NCBI RefSeq assembly: GCF_959029255.1 | Contig: NZ_CAUFUE010000029.1 | Coordinates: 1-64,000, forward strand | DNA: 64,000 nucleotides | Reading direction: 5' to 3' | DNA from: an uncultured Bacteroides sp. | Lineage (GTDB): Bacteria > Bacteroidota > Bacteroidia > Bacteroidales > Bacteroidaceae | Shown: in pieces, positions 35,963-44,731 of the stretch | Layout: the number at the start of each line of letters is the position of its first letter | Position numbering within the stretch: the stretch's first letter is position 1 | Made by a program: the position numbers and the translations under genes | The notes under the pieces: model-generated | The model's input: the letters and a program-made list of their open reading frames with translations, nothing else | The model's database searches: none | What the model was told of the DNA's origin: nothing

Positions 35963-37421
35963 TCATCACACTTTCTCCAATCATCCGGCTTATCCATAAT
36001 GGAGCGAGACCGAGCCCGGCAACGCAGGCGATGAGGATGATGACGGCCGTGCGTTCATCCCATGTGGCGTCAGTCAGTGTCAGATGATGCTTGTCGGTAC
36101 AAGTTCCGTAGAGGATTTTGCCTACAAGTCTTAATATATAGACTGCTGTAATCACGATACTGGTGCAGGCTATAATCGTCCATGTGCGGTGGAACACATC
36201 GGGATGCTGGAAAGCACCGTTGAAGATTGTCATTTCGGCTACGAAACCACTAAGTCCGGGCAAACCGAGGTTGGCAAGACCGGCGATGACATAGCAGACT
36301 GCCAGGAAAGGCATAATCTTCATCAGGCCGCTAAGCTCGCGAACGTCGCGCGTATGGGTGCGGCCGTAAATCATACCGATGAGGGCAAAGAACAGGGCGG
36401 TCATCAATCCGTGGCTGAGCATTTGCAGTACGGCACCCGTAGAGGCCGTCTGGTTCATCATCAGGATGGCGAAAAGTACCAGTCCGCAGTGCGACACGGA
36501 AGAGTAAGCGTTGATGTATTTCAAGTCGGTCTGTACACAAGCCGAGAAAGCACCGTAGACAACGGAGATACCTGTAAGAATCAGGAATATCCAACCCAGT
36601 TCCTGTGCGGCTTCGGGCATCAGATACATGGCGATGCGGAAACATCCGTAACCTCCCAGTTTCATCAATACGCCGGCATGGAGCATGGATACCGCAGTCG
36701 GTGCGGAAGCATGGCCGTCGGGGCTCCATGTGTGGAACGGGAACAAGGCGCCCAGTACACCGAAACCCAGGAAGGTGAGCGGAAACCAGATGTGTTGTTG
36801 TTCGATGGGGATATTGTGGAGCTTGGCTATTTCCAGCAAGTTCATCGTGGTACCGCCGCTACCGTAGTAGATGCCCAGTATACCGATGAGCAGGAAGGCG
36901 GAACCGCCCATCAGCATCAGTGTCAGCTTCATGGCGGAATATTCCTTACGTCCCGAACCCCATACGCCGATAAGCAGATACATCGGGATGAGGGCTACTT
37001 CGTAGAACATGAACATGGTGAACAAGTCGGTAGAGATGAAGAAACCGAATACACCCATGGAAAGCAGTGTGAACCAAAGGAAATATTCTTTAGTCAACGG
37101 TTGCAACCGCCAGGAGGCGAATGTACCGGTAAATACGATGATAGCCGAAAGTAGCAGCATGGCTACCGATATGCCGTCCACACCTACGGAATAGTGGATG
37201 TTGAGTGCCGGATACCAGACTGTTTCTGCACGGAACAGCATTTCATCCGTTGCACCGCCATGACGGGCTTGCAAATAAACAATAGTCAGTCCGATGGCTG
37301 CCAGAAGCAAAGCGGACGCTCCGGCTACCATCACCGCACGTATCTGCGCGATGTTACGGCTGAGCCAGAGCCCGAGGAGCATCAGCATGGGGATGAGTAC
37401 GAAAATACTTAAAAAGTTCAT
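35949..37421 (-). CDS. nuoM: Complex I proton-pumping subunit M
   Basis: 490 residues, ~14 membrane helices. Family motifs: FTLLSMGVFGFFISTDLFTM, FYEVALIPMYLLIGVWGSGR, LGALFPFHTWSPDGHASAPT and GLPGLSGFVAEM. Antiporter-like proton channel. Its C-terminal four residues and stop lie inside the AT-rich inverted repeat shared with the nuoN spacer; 52 bp of TTTACGATTT-type repeat separates it from nuoL. Confidence 0.95.
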   Translation of the reverse strand: MNFLSIFVLIPMLMLLGLWLSRNIAQIRAVMVAGASALLLAAIGLTIVYLQARHGGATDEMLFRAETVWYPALNIHYSVGVDGISVAMLLLSAIIVFTGTFASWRLQPLTKEYFLWFTLLSMGVFGFFISTDLFTMFMFYEVALIPMYLLIGVWGSGRKEYSAMKLTLMLMGGSAFLLIGILGIYYGSGGTTMNLLEIAKLHNIPIEQQHIWFPLTFLGFGVLGALFPFHTWSPDGHASAPTAVSMLHAGVLMKLGGYGCFRIAMYLMPEAAQELGWIFLILTGISVVYGAFSACVQTDLKYINAYSSVSHCGLVLFAILMMNQTASTGAVLQMLSHGLMTALFFALIGMIYGRTHTRDVRELSGLMKIMPFLAVCYVIAGLANLGLPGLSGFVAEMTIFNGAFQHPDVFHRTWTIIACTSIVITAVYILRLVGKILYGTCTDKHHLTLTDATWDERTAVIILIACVAGLGLAPLWISRMIGESVMRFMI

Positions 37422-37424
37422 ATC

Positions 37425-37462
37425 TATATTTACGATTTTACGATTTACAATTTACGATTGAG
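37425..37462. repeat. TTTACGATTT-type repeat spacer, nuoL/nuoM
   Basis: The 52-bp junction is mostly variants of TTTACGATTT/TTTACAATTT in one orientation, akin to the left arm of the nuoCD/nuoH spacer. Confidence 0.6.
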
Positions 37463-37473
37463 AAATCTCAGGT

Positions 37474-39423
37474 TTACAGTAACAGCAGCAATATCAATGC
37501 AAGTGTACCCAGCAGGAATACAAACGTGTATTGTTGTATCCGTCCGCTTTGCAAACCGCGTATCTCGTCGCTGGTGGCGTTGGCGCTCCATGCGAGGAAG
37601 TTGAAGAAACCATCTACCACATGGCGGTCCCACCAAGCGATGGGGCGGCTGATACAACCGAAGATGATGCGGTGAGTGATGAACTGATAAACTTCATCGA
37701 TATAGAAGCGGTGGTAAGCGGCTTTCCACAAACCGTGGAAACGACGTTCCAATGCATTGGCAAGCGGATGACGACTGCCTGCATACATATAAGTGGCAAT
37801 CGCGATAGAGATTACGGCTATAGCGATACTTGTACCTGCCACACCCCAATCGAGATGTATCTCGTATGCCGTACCGTTGGAAGAAATAAACTCTCCGAAC
37901 GGAATGAAACCTGCAACTACTGTGACCAAAGCCAGGAACATCAACGGGATAGTCATTGTCAGCGGGCTCTCGTGAGGAACGTGATGGGAGTTGGTAAGTT
38001 GATGGGTTGACGAGTTGACGAGAGGCTGCGCAGCTCCTTGTCCGCTTGTCTCCTTGCCTCCTTGTCCCTTTCCCCAAAATATTCCGTAGTAAAGGCGGAA
38101 CATATAGAAAGCCGTCATAGCTGCAATGGCAGTCATTATCCAACCCATGGCCGGGCTGAACTGGAAGCAGGCGGTCAGGATTTCGTCTTTGGAGAAGAAA
38201 CCCGAGAACGGAGGGATACCGGCGATGGCCAGGCACGCGATAAGGAAAGTGATGTGCGTGACAGGCATATACTTGCGAAGCCCTCCCATGGCAGACATTT
38301 CGTTGCTATGCACCGCATGGATGATGCTACCGGCACCCAGGAACAGCAATGCCTTGAACATGGCATGCGTAAAGAGGTGGAACATACTTGCCATATAGCC
38401 CAATCCTCCTTCGTGCGGGTTCATTGACGTGCAAACACCCAGTGCCACCATCATAAAACCGATTTGGGAAATCGTGGAGAAAGCCAGTACACGTTTGATG
38501 TCACTCTGTACGCAAGCCACGCTTGCCGCATAAAATGCCGTGAACGCACCTACGTATGCCACCAGGTGCAACACCGAGGGAGCATATTCAATGAACAACG
38601 GGAACATGCGGGCAACCAGGTATACACCTGCCACTACCATGGTGGCGGCATGAATCAGCGCGCTCACCGGTGTAGGACCTTCCATGGCATCGGGCAGCCA
38701 GATGTGCAGCGGAAACATGGCGCTCTTTCCGGCACCACCGATGAACATCAATCCCAACGCCAGTGGTATCATGGCGGCACCACCTTTCAGCATTGCCATT
38801 TCAGCGGGATGGAAGGTGTAAGTCCCGGCATAATAACCGTAAACGAGGATACCTATCAGGAAGCCCAGGTCGGCAAAGCGGGTTACAATAAATGCTTTCT
38901 TTGAAGCGGCGATAGCTGCCGGTTTCGTATAATAGAACCCAATCAGCAAGTAAGAGGAAACACCCACCAGCTCCCAAAACAGGTACATCTGGAAGATATT
39001 GGTTGCCACCACCAGTCCCAGCATGGACATGGTGAACAGCGAGAGGAAAGCGTAATAGCGTTGGAAACCCCGTTCACCTTTCATGTATCCGAAAGAATAG
39101 AGATGTACCATGAAGGATACGGTGCTGATAACAATCAGCATCATCACCGAAATCGGGTCGAGCAGAATACCCATATCGATGCTGAGCGACGAAGTGAAAG
39201 GCAGCCACGTAATATTGTAAGGCATCAACGTCTCATACGTGCCATCCGCCAGTCGTGGTGCGCTGAAGTACAGCCATGCAGTGATATAAGAGAGCAGTGT
39301 CACCACGCCCAGCACTGCGGTACCGATGACTCCGGCCGTACGATGCGACATCCATTTACCTCCCAGCCCCAGCGCGAGGAAGGAGAGGAAAGGAAGAAGA
39401 AGGATTAGAATTGTATATTCCAT
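37474..39423 (-). CDS. nuoL: Complex I proton-pumping subunit L, with a repeat-encoded insertion
   Basis: 649 residues, ~16 membrane helices including the long lateral helix region. Signatures: FWELVGVSSYLLIGFYYTKP, MFPLHIWLPDAMEGPTPVSA and AGIPPFSGFFSKDEI. Residues ~454-481 form a hydrophilic Gln/Ser/Gly/His-rich insertion (GKGQGGKETSGQ, then VNSSTHQLTNSHH) encoded by short tandem repeats at 37980-38062. It probably projects as a loop before the C-terminal amphipathic arm. Frame is intact. Confidence 0.94.
   Translation of the reverse strand: MEYTILILLLPFLSFLALGLGGKWMSHRTAGVIGTAVLGVVTLLSYITAWLYFSAPRLADGTYETLMPYNITWLPFTSSLSIDMGILLDPISVMMLIVISTVSFMVHLYSFGYMKGERGFQRYYAFLSLFTMSMLGLVVATNIFQMYLFWELVGVSSYLLIGFYYTKPAAIAASKKAFIVTRFADLGFLIGILVYGYYAGTYTFHPAEMAMLKGGAAMIPLALGLMFIGGAGKSAMFPLHIWLPDAMEGPTPVSALIHAATMVVAGVYLVARMFPLFIEYAPSVLHLVAYVGAFTAFYAASVACVQSDIKRVLAFSTISQIGFMMVALGVCTSMNPHEGGLGYMASMFHLFTHAMFKALLFLGAGSIIHAVHSNEMSAMGGLRKYMPVTHITFLIACLAIAGIPPFSGFFSKDEILTACFQFSPAMGWIMTAIAAMTAFYMFRLYYGIFWGKGQGGKETSGQGAAQPLVNSSTHQLTNSHHVPHESPLTMTIPLMFLALVTVVAGFIPFGEFISSNGTAYEIHLDWGVAGTSIAIAVISIAIATYMYAGSRHPLANALERRFHGLWKAAYHRFYIDEVYQFITHRIIFGCISRPIAWWDRHVVDGFFNFLAWSANATSDEIRGLQSGRIQQYTFVFLLGTLALILLLLL
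37980..38062 (-). repeat. Short tandem repeats inside nuoL
   Basis: On the coding strand: several ACAAGGAG-like units, then four 8-mers (CGTCAACT, CGTCAACC, CATCAACT, TACCAACT). These match in style the ATCAACT heptamers found in dxs, murF-alr and the helicase. Confidence 0.7.
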
Positions 39424-39424
39424 A

Positions 39425-39573
39425 AGTTTGAGTTTTTAAGTTTTTAAGTCTATGAGTTTTGAGTTCTCGAGCTTTTGCTCTTTTTGTTCTTAAGATTTCT
39501 TGAGAGGGTGGTTGACAACCCCGGAAATTTAAAAACTAAAGAACTCGGAAACTTAAACTTACCATTTGAGTTC
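39425..39573. repeat. Repeat spacer nuoK/nuoL with inverted arms
   Basis: The left side repeats AAGTTTTTAAG/GAGTTTT units; the right side has complementary AAAAACTAAAGAACTC and AAACTTAAACTT. A central small palindrome GGTTGACAACC lies at 39510-39520. It would fold as a long imperfect hairpin in the operon mRNA. Confidence 0.6.
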
Positions 39574-39867
39574 GTCCAGCTTGTTCACCTGGATGCTGCG
39601 GATATTGCGATAAATGTTAATCATAATGGCAATGGCCACTGCCGTTTCTGCCGCCGAAATAGCGATGGAAAACAGTGAGAAGAAATATCCCTCCAGTCCA
39701 CCCGGAAACAGGAAACGGTTGAACACCGCAAAGTTGATATCCGTAGCGTTCAGTATCAACTCGATTGAAATCAATATCGCCAACGTGTTGCGGCGGGTGA
39801 AGAACCCGTAGATGCCGGCGAAGAACATGATAGCCGAAACTATCAGATAATATTCCATGTGTATCAT
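39559..39867 (-). CDS. nuoK: Complex I subunit K
   Basis: 102 residues, three membrane helices. GIYGFFTRRNTLAILISIEL carries the conserved membrane Glu, then ILNATDINFAVF. Initiation could also be at the ATG three codons in (MEYYLIV, 39858). Links proton translocation between nuoH/A/J and the antiporter-like subunits. Confidence 0.93.
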   Translation of the reverse strand: MIHMEYYLIVSAIMFFAGIYGFFTRRNTLAILISIELILNATDINFAVFNRFLFPGGLEGYFFSLFSIAISAAETAVAIAIMINIYRNIRSIQVNKLDELKW

Positions 39868-39897
39868 AATCAGTGATTAATGTTTAGTGATTAATGA

Positions 39898-40410
39898 TTA
39901 ACGTTTTCTAGCAATCAGCAGTCCCCCCACGATACATGCCAGCAACAGGATACTTACAGCCTCGAAAGGCAGCAGGTAACCGTACTTGTCGCCACTCAGC
40001 ATTTGATGGCCGATGGTTTTGATGTTGATTTCCAGCGGTGCCAGGTCTGTGGTAGTGATGAACTTATGCTTCAATGTGATAAACAATACGATGATGGCTC
40101 CACCCGCCGTGGCTCCCAGTCCGGCAAGGAATTTGCTGCGTTTCAGTTTTCCCGCCTGGTCTCCTTCGCCGCTGGTCAGCAGGATGGAGAAGACGTAGAG
40201 GACGACAATACCTCCGGCGTAGACCATGATTTGTACGGAACCGAGGAACGTATAACCCAGCAGGAAGTAGATGCCCGCCGTACCGAAGAGTACGAACAGC
40301 AGGTACGTAGCCGAGCGCACCATGCGGCTGGTAGTCACCGTCAAGATTGAAAATACGGTGATAAAAGCCGCGAGGAAGTAGAATACTACTGTTTCAAGAT
40401 TTATTTCCAT
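39898..40410 (-). CDS. nuoJ: Complex I subunit J
   Basis: 170 residues, five hydrophobic segments. FYFLAAFITVFSILTVTTSR and the conserved TAGIYFLLGYTFLGSVQIMV and YAGGIVVLYVFSI (with the pi-bulge Tyr/Gly region) identify NuoJ. The C-terminus ends ARKR just before a short AGTGATTAATG repeat spacer. Confidence 0.94.
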   Translation of the reverse strand: MEINLETVVFYFLAAFITVFSILTVTTSRMVRSATYLLFVLFGTAGIYFLLGYTFLGSVQIMVYAGGIVVLYVFSILLTSGEGDQAGKLKRSKFLAGLGATAGGAIIVLFITLKHKFITTTDLAPLEINIKTIGHQMLSGDKYGYLLPFEAVSILLLACIVGGLLIARKR

Positions 40411-40470
40411 AATGATTATGTTATTATTTATATTTCGTTTTTATCAATAGGAGGTTTTCAGCTCGTGATG

Positions 40471-40558
40471 GCTCTATAGTTCCCTCGTGACAGTTCTATA
40501 GTTCTCTCACGATAGTTCTATAGTTCCCTCACGGTGCATCTATATATCCCTCAAAACG
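40471..40558. repeat. Four tandem 22-bp repeats, nuoI/nuoJ spacer
   Basis: Units at 40471-40492, 40493-40514, 40515-40536 and 40537-40558 share the pattern GTTCTATAGTTCCCTCACG; the last is degenerate. They lie in the 173-bp gap inside the operon. Confidence 0.85.
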
Positions 40559-40583
40559 GAGAACGGAGCACCTTGCCGAAATC

Positions 40584-41057
40584 CTATTTACTCATTACAT
40601 GGCTACCCGGATGGTTCAACGTCAGTACCAGTTTGGAACGGTCGAACACGGCATGTTCAAAGTTCTGGTCGAAAGTGATGGCATTGTGGGGACAGGCGTT
40701 GACGCACAACTGGCAGAAAATGCATGAACCGAGGTCGTATTCATACTTTGCCAGTATTTTCTTTTTCTTGCCGTCTTCGGTTTCCACCATTTCACTGGTG
40801 ACGCGTATCGTGTCGTTGGGGCAAGCCATCTGGCACAGCCCGCAGGCAATGCAGTGATGTTCGTTCCGGTCGTTATGGGGCATCGTCAGCGTACCACGGA
40901 AACGGTCGGACAGCTTCAGTGTCTTGCGGTTTTCCGGATATTGTTCAGTCGTTTTCTTGCGCCAGAAAACGGTCATGGTGGTCTTCATGCCCGTAAGCAA
41001 GGAACAGACGCCGTGTACAAGGCTGCCGATGTATGAGTTATGTTCTTTTTCTTTCAT
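40584..41057 (-). CDS. nuoI: Complex I 2x[4Fe-4S] subunit I
   Basis: 157 residues with two ferredoxin motifs: CIACGLCQMACPN and CIFCQLCVNACPH, ligating clusters N6a/N6b. The N-terminus is an amphipathic membrane-contact helix (GSLVHGVCSLLTGMKTTMTV). Passes electrons toward NuoB. Since NuoEFG is absent, its electrons must come from another donor, perhaps ferredoxin. Confidence 0.95.
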   Translation of the reverse strand: MKEKEHNSYIGSLVHGVCSLLTGMKTTMTVFWRKKTTEQYPENRKTLKLSDRFRGTLTMPHNDRNEHHCIACGLCQMACPNDTIRVTSEMVETEDGKKKKILAKYEYDLGSCIFCQLCVNACPHNAITFDQNFEHAVFDRSKLVLTLNHPGSHVMSK

Positions 41058-41065
41058 TGCTCTTT

Positions 41066-41158
41066 TAAATTAAGAATTAAGAATTAAGAATGAAGAATTA
41101 AGAATGAAGAATTTAGCTGCGCAATGTGGACATGCCGCATGTCGTTCTTCATTTTCCG
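41066..41158. repeat. GAAGAAT-type dispersed palindromic element, copy 1 (nuoH/nuoI)
   Basis: TTAAGAAT/GAAGAAT repeats lead into a core starting AATTTAGCTGCGC at 41110, then CATGCCGCAT and return through CTTCATTTTCC. The core diverges from the other two copies after its middle. Confidence 0.7.
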
Positions 41159-41166
41159 TTCATCAT

Positions 41167-42243
41167 TTAAAAATGAAGTCCGAAGACTACGATTAATACC
41201 ATCAATATCAGGTTTATCATTGAGATAGGTACGAGATATTTCCACTCCAAATTCAGAATCTGGTCGATGCGCAGGCGGGGGAATGTCCACTTTATCCACA
41301 TCAGCAGGAACACTACGAAGAATGCTTTACCAAAGAACCAGACGAAGCCGGGGATGTAGTCCATAACGGCATTGAAACCGTCGAGCCCTACGATGTGGAA
41401 CGGCATCCAGCCACCCAGGAAGATGGTGGCGGCTACGCTCGCTACAATGAACAGGTTCAGGTATTCTGCCAGATAGAAGAAACCAAAACCCATACCGGAA
41501 TATTCCGTATGGTATCCGGCTGTCAACTCACTCTCAGCTTCGGGCAAGTCGAAGGGGCCACGGTTGGTTTCCGCATTACCTGCAATCAGGTAGATGATGA
41601 AAGCTATCAGTGCCGGGATGTGTCCTTTGAAGATGAACCAGCCGTCAGCTTGTCCCGCAACGATTTCAGAGAACTGCATCGTGCCCATCAGTACCACCAT
41701 TGTCAGTATGCTCAACCCGCAGGACAGTTCATAACTGATGATTTGCGCGCCGCTTCGCATGGCGCCAATCAGTGAAAACTTGTTGTTGGAACTCCAACCT
41801 GCCAGCAGGATACCCACTACACCGATGCTCGATGCAGCCAGCAGGAAGAATACGCCTACATTGAAGTCCAGCACTTCGAGCCCTTTGTTGATGGGCAGGC
41901 AGGCAAAGGTGAGGAACGAGGCGATTATCACCATGAAAGGTGCCAGGTTGTAGAGGAAACGGTCTGAGAATTTCAGGTCGATGATTTCCTTGGTCAACAT
42001 CTTGATAACGTCGCAAGGCACTTGGAGCAATCCCCATTTTCCTACACGCATCGGGCCGAGGCGGCATTGGAAGAAGGCGCATATCTTGCGTTCCATGTAA
42101 ATCAGGATAATGGCGAGTATGGCATACATCAGGATGATGCACACCCCTATCACTACACATTCAAGGAATACAGCCAGACCTTCAGGCATGATGGAGGTCA
42201 GTAGCTGGTGAATCCAGTTGGTTACTATACTAAAGTCAAACAT
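41167..42243 (-). CDS. nuoH: Complex I quinone-site subunit H
   Basis: 358 residues, eight membrane helices. Signatures: YMERKICAFFQCRLGPMRVG, the Glu-rich loop NRGPFDLPEAESELTAGYHT and EYSGMGFGFFYLAEY. Forms the quinone tunnel with NuoB/CD. Flanked on both sides by repeat spacers. Confidence 0.96.
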   Translation of the reverse strand: MFDFSIVTNWIHQLLTSIMPEGLAVFLECVVIGVCIILMYAILAIILIYMERKICAFFQCRLGPMRVGKWGLLQVPCDVIKMLTKEIIDLKFSDRFLYNLAPFMVIIASFLTFACLPINKGLEVLDFNVGVFFLLAASSIGVVGILLAGWSSNNKFSLIGAMRSGAQIISYELSCGLSILTMVVLMGTMQFSEIVAGQADGWFIFKGHIPALIAFIIYLIAGNAETNRGPFDLPEAESELTAGYHTEYSGMGFGFFYLAEYLNLFIVASVAATIFLGGWMPFHIVGLDGFNAVMDYIPGFVWFFGKAFFVVFLLMWIKWTFPRLRIDQILNLEWKYLVPISMINLILMVLIVVFGLHF

Positions 42244-42249
42244 CTATTT

Positions 42250-42400
42250 ATTTACGATTTTACAATTTACAATTTACTATTTGATAGTCTGGTATATGTT
42301 CGCTATCTACTATTGACCTGTTTTACTTTTTACCTCTTTGGTTTCCCTGCTTTATTACAGCGCGGCCAAATAGTAAATAGTAAATTGTCAAATAGTAAAT
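42250..42400. repeat. 34-bp imperfect inverted repeat, nuoCD/nuoH spacer
   Basis: Arms at 42250-42283 and 42367-42400 made of ATTTACTATTTG-type units are complementary at 31 of 34 positions, with an 83-nt intervening segment. In mRNA this would be a long stem between two operon genes. Confidence 0.85.
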
Positions 42401-42405
42401 TCCCC

Positions 42406-43995
42406 TTATCTGTCAATATCAGGTACTACATAATCCAGTGTGCCGCCAATAGCGATGAGGTCGGCAATCTTGGCTCCACGGCAAATGGTATCTACGGTGG
42501 AAACCAGCGGCAACCCCGTGGAACGGAAGTGCAGGCGGTAAGGGGTCTTGTCGCCATGACTTTCAAGGAAGACGCCGAACTCGCCACGGCTGCCCTCTAC
42601 GGCAGTATAATAACTGCCTTCCGGTACGCGGATAATCGGTTTCATCTTCTCCTGATAGGGGCCTTCGGGGATGTTGTCTATCAGTTGTTCGATTATATTC
42701 AAACTTTCCTCTATCTCCTCCATACGTACGAGGTAACGTCCCCATGAGTCGCCTTCGGTGCGGACTACTTCACGGAAGTCCACCTTATTATATACGCCGT
42801 ACGGCATCCGCTTGCGTACATCGCATGCCCAACCGCTGGCACGTCCTGTGCCTCCGGTAGCCCCGAAGGCAATGGCGTCTTCCTTTGAAAGTACACCTAC
42901 GCCTTTCAGACGTTGCTGGGCGATGATGTTACCTGTGAATACATTGTGGTATTCATGGAGAATGCCGCGCAGGTAGGGGATGAACTCTTTCACCTTCTTC
43001 TGGAAGTTGGGAGCAAGGTCGGCCTGTACACCACCGATGGTATTATAGTTCATGATGAGGCGTCCACCGCAAGTCTCTTCAAAGATGTCGAGAATTTTTT
43101 CACGGTCACGGAAGCCATAGAAGAAAGCGGTGAGTGCACCAAGGTCCATGGCAAGGCAGGCATAGAACAACAAGTGGGAGTCGATACGTTGCAGCTCATC
43201 CATAATGGTACGGATGTATTGTACACGTTCGCTCACTTCTATGCCCATGGCCTTTTCGATGCACATACACAGCGCATGGCGGTTTTGGTGTGCACCCAGG
43301 TAGTCTAGACGGTCGGTCAGGGCAAGAGTCTGCGGGTAAGTAAGGCTTTCGCACATCTTCTCTATGCCACGGTGGATATAACCGCAGTTAGCGTCTATCT
43401 TTTCAATGATTTCTCCCTCCAGTGATACGCGGAAACGCATGACACCGTGGGTCGCGGGGTGCTGGGGACCGATATTGACTACATACTCATCGTCGCCGAA
43501 AAGCATCAGCTCCTTGTTCTTGACGGTTCCGTCGGGGTTCAGTTCAAGTTCGGTAGTCGTATCGACGGTTTCCTCGTTGTCCATGCGCAAGGGGTTTTCT
43601 GCTTCCGGGTCGTCGTCTTTGCGCATCGGGTATCCTACCCAGTCGTTGCGCAGATAGAGGCGGCGCATATCGGGATGGCCGATGAACACGATGCCATAGA
43701 AGTCGTACACTTCGCGCTCGTTGAAGTCTGCCGCTTTCCAGATATCGCTGACAGAGGGTAGCTCAGGGTGTTCCCGGTCCAAGGTGGCGGTGCATACTGA
43801 GGTTCGTTTACCGGTGACTGTTGATTCCAATAAGTAAACGACCCCGAGTCCGCGAACTTTGTCGGGAGCATCGTTCTCTTCCGGTACTCCCCAGTCCATT
43901 CCGCTGAGACATTCCAGAAAGTCCATTTGCTCTTCTTTCCGCAAGCGCAGCATTTCGTCGTGCAAGGCTGCGGGTTCTATATATCTTATTTCCAT
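42406..43995 (-). CDS. nuoCD: Complex I fused subunits C and D
   Basis: 529 residues. The N-terminal ~120 residues are NuoC (AADFNEREVYDFYGIVFIGH, DWVGYPMRKDD). NuoD follows (VNIGPQHPATHGVMRFRVSL, DYLGAHQNRHALCMCIEKAM, the C-terminal CRGAKIADLIAIGGTLDYVV and PDIDR). The fusion is usual in this phylum. NuoD contributes His and Asp/Tyr residues at the quinone site. Confidence 0.95.
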   Translation of the reverse strand: MEIRYIEPAALHDEMLRLRKEEQMDFLECLSGMDWGVPEENDAPDKVRGLGVVYLLESTVTGKRTSVCTATLDREHPELPSVSDIWKAADFNEREVYDFYGIVFIGHPDMRRLYLRNDWVGYPMRKDDDPEAENPLRMDNEETVDTTTELELNPDGTVKNKELMLFGDDEYVVNIGPQHPATHGVMRFRVSLEGEIIEKIDANCGYIHRGIEKMCESLTYPQTLALTDRLDYLGAHQNRHALCMCIEKAMGIEVSERVQYIRTIMDELQRIDSHLLFYACLAMDLGALTAFFYGFRDREKILDIFEETCGGRLIMNYNTIGGVQADLAPNFQKKVKEFIPYLRGILHEYHNVFTGNIIAQQRLKGVGVLSKEDAIAFGATGGTGRASGWACDVRKRMPYGVYNKVDFREVVRTEGDSWGRYLVRMEEIEESLNIIEQLIDNIPEGPYQEKMKPIIRVPEGSYYTAVEGSRGEFGVFLESHGDKTPYRLHFRSTGLPLVSTVDTICRGAKIADLIAIGGTLDYVVPDIDR

Positions 43996-44035
43996 ATTAA
44001 AAGTTATTTTGTTTGATAAATGGGAATTTTGGGAA

Positions 44036-44121
44036 ATGAAGAATTAAGAATGAAGAATGAAGAATTTGGCTGCGCTATGCAAGCACGCCGCAAGGTAATT
44101 CTTCATTCTTCATTTTTAGTT
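44036..44121. repeat. GAAGAAT-type dispersed palindromic element, copy 2 (nuoB/nuoCD)
   Basis: Core of 38 bp at 44063-44100 (AATTTGGCTGCGC ... CGCAAGGTAATT), flanked by GAATGAAGAAT on the left and ATTCTTCATTC on the right as inverted arms. The core differs from copy 3 (inverted, 54771-54808) at three positions. Confidence 0.85.
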
Positions 44122-44134
44122 CTTCATTAAATTA

Positions 44135-44731
44135 TCATTTATCTTCTTCTTTCGGTTTCTCTTCTTGCCTGTTTACTCCGCCAAAGTAGTTCTCAATCTT
44201 CACTTTGCGTTGTAATTGCATCATGCCATAATAGAAAGCTTCCGGACGGGGTGGGCATCCGGGTATATAGACATCCACCGGTAATATCTTGTCAACCCCG
44301 TTCACTACATGGTAGGACTTCTTGAACGGACCTCCGCTGACGGCGCATCCGCCTACGGCTATCACATATTTAGGGTCTGCCATCTGGTCGTAAAGGCGTT
44401 TCAGTACGGGAGCCATCTTATTGGTTATCGTTCCGCATACCATAATCATGTCGGCCTGGCGAGGACTGGCACGGGCTACTTCAAACCCGAAGCGTGCCAT
44501 GTCGTAGCGGGCAGCGCCAAGAGCCATAAATTCGATACCGCAACAGCTGGTTGCAAACGTAAGCGGCCACAGCGAATTGCTGCGTCCCCAGTTGACGAAA
44601 TCGTCCAGTACGCCGAGAGCCACGTTGGCACCTCCGGCATTAAGTTCCCGAACCAGTTTCTCCAACGTTTCGTTGTCTGTAAACTCATCGTATGGGATAG
44701 ATTTTATTTTGGGTTTCTTCGTTACTTCCAT
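44135..44731 (-). CDS. nuoB: Complex I [4Fe-4S] N2 subunit B
   Basis: 198 residues from ATG 44731; longer in-frame extensions run through nuoA and are not credible. Cys ligands of cluster N2 are seen in TSCCGIEFMALG, MVCGT and YIPGCPPRPEAF. The start overlaps nuoA by 10 bp, showing translational coupling. It hands electrons to quinone with NuoCD. Confidence 0.95.
   Translation of the reverse strand: MEVTKKPKIKSIPYDEFTDNETLEKLVRELNAGGANVALGVLDDFVNWGRSNSLWPLTFATSCCGIEFMALGAARYDMARFGFEVARASPRQADMIMVCGTITNKMAPVLKRLYDQMADPKYVIAVGGCAVSGGPFKKSYHVVNGVDKILPVDVYIPGCPPRPEAFYYGMMQLQRKVKIENYFGGVNRQEEKPKEEDK

Noticed and set aside
36189..37154. 321-codon plus-strand frame opposite nuoM
   Set aside because: Antisense shadow of a highly conserved gene; rich in His/Gln/Glu as expected from the complement of membrane codons.
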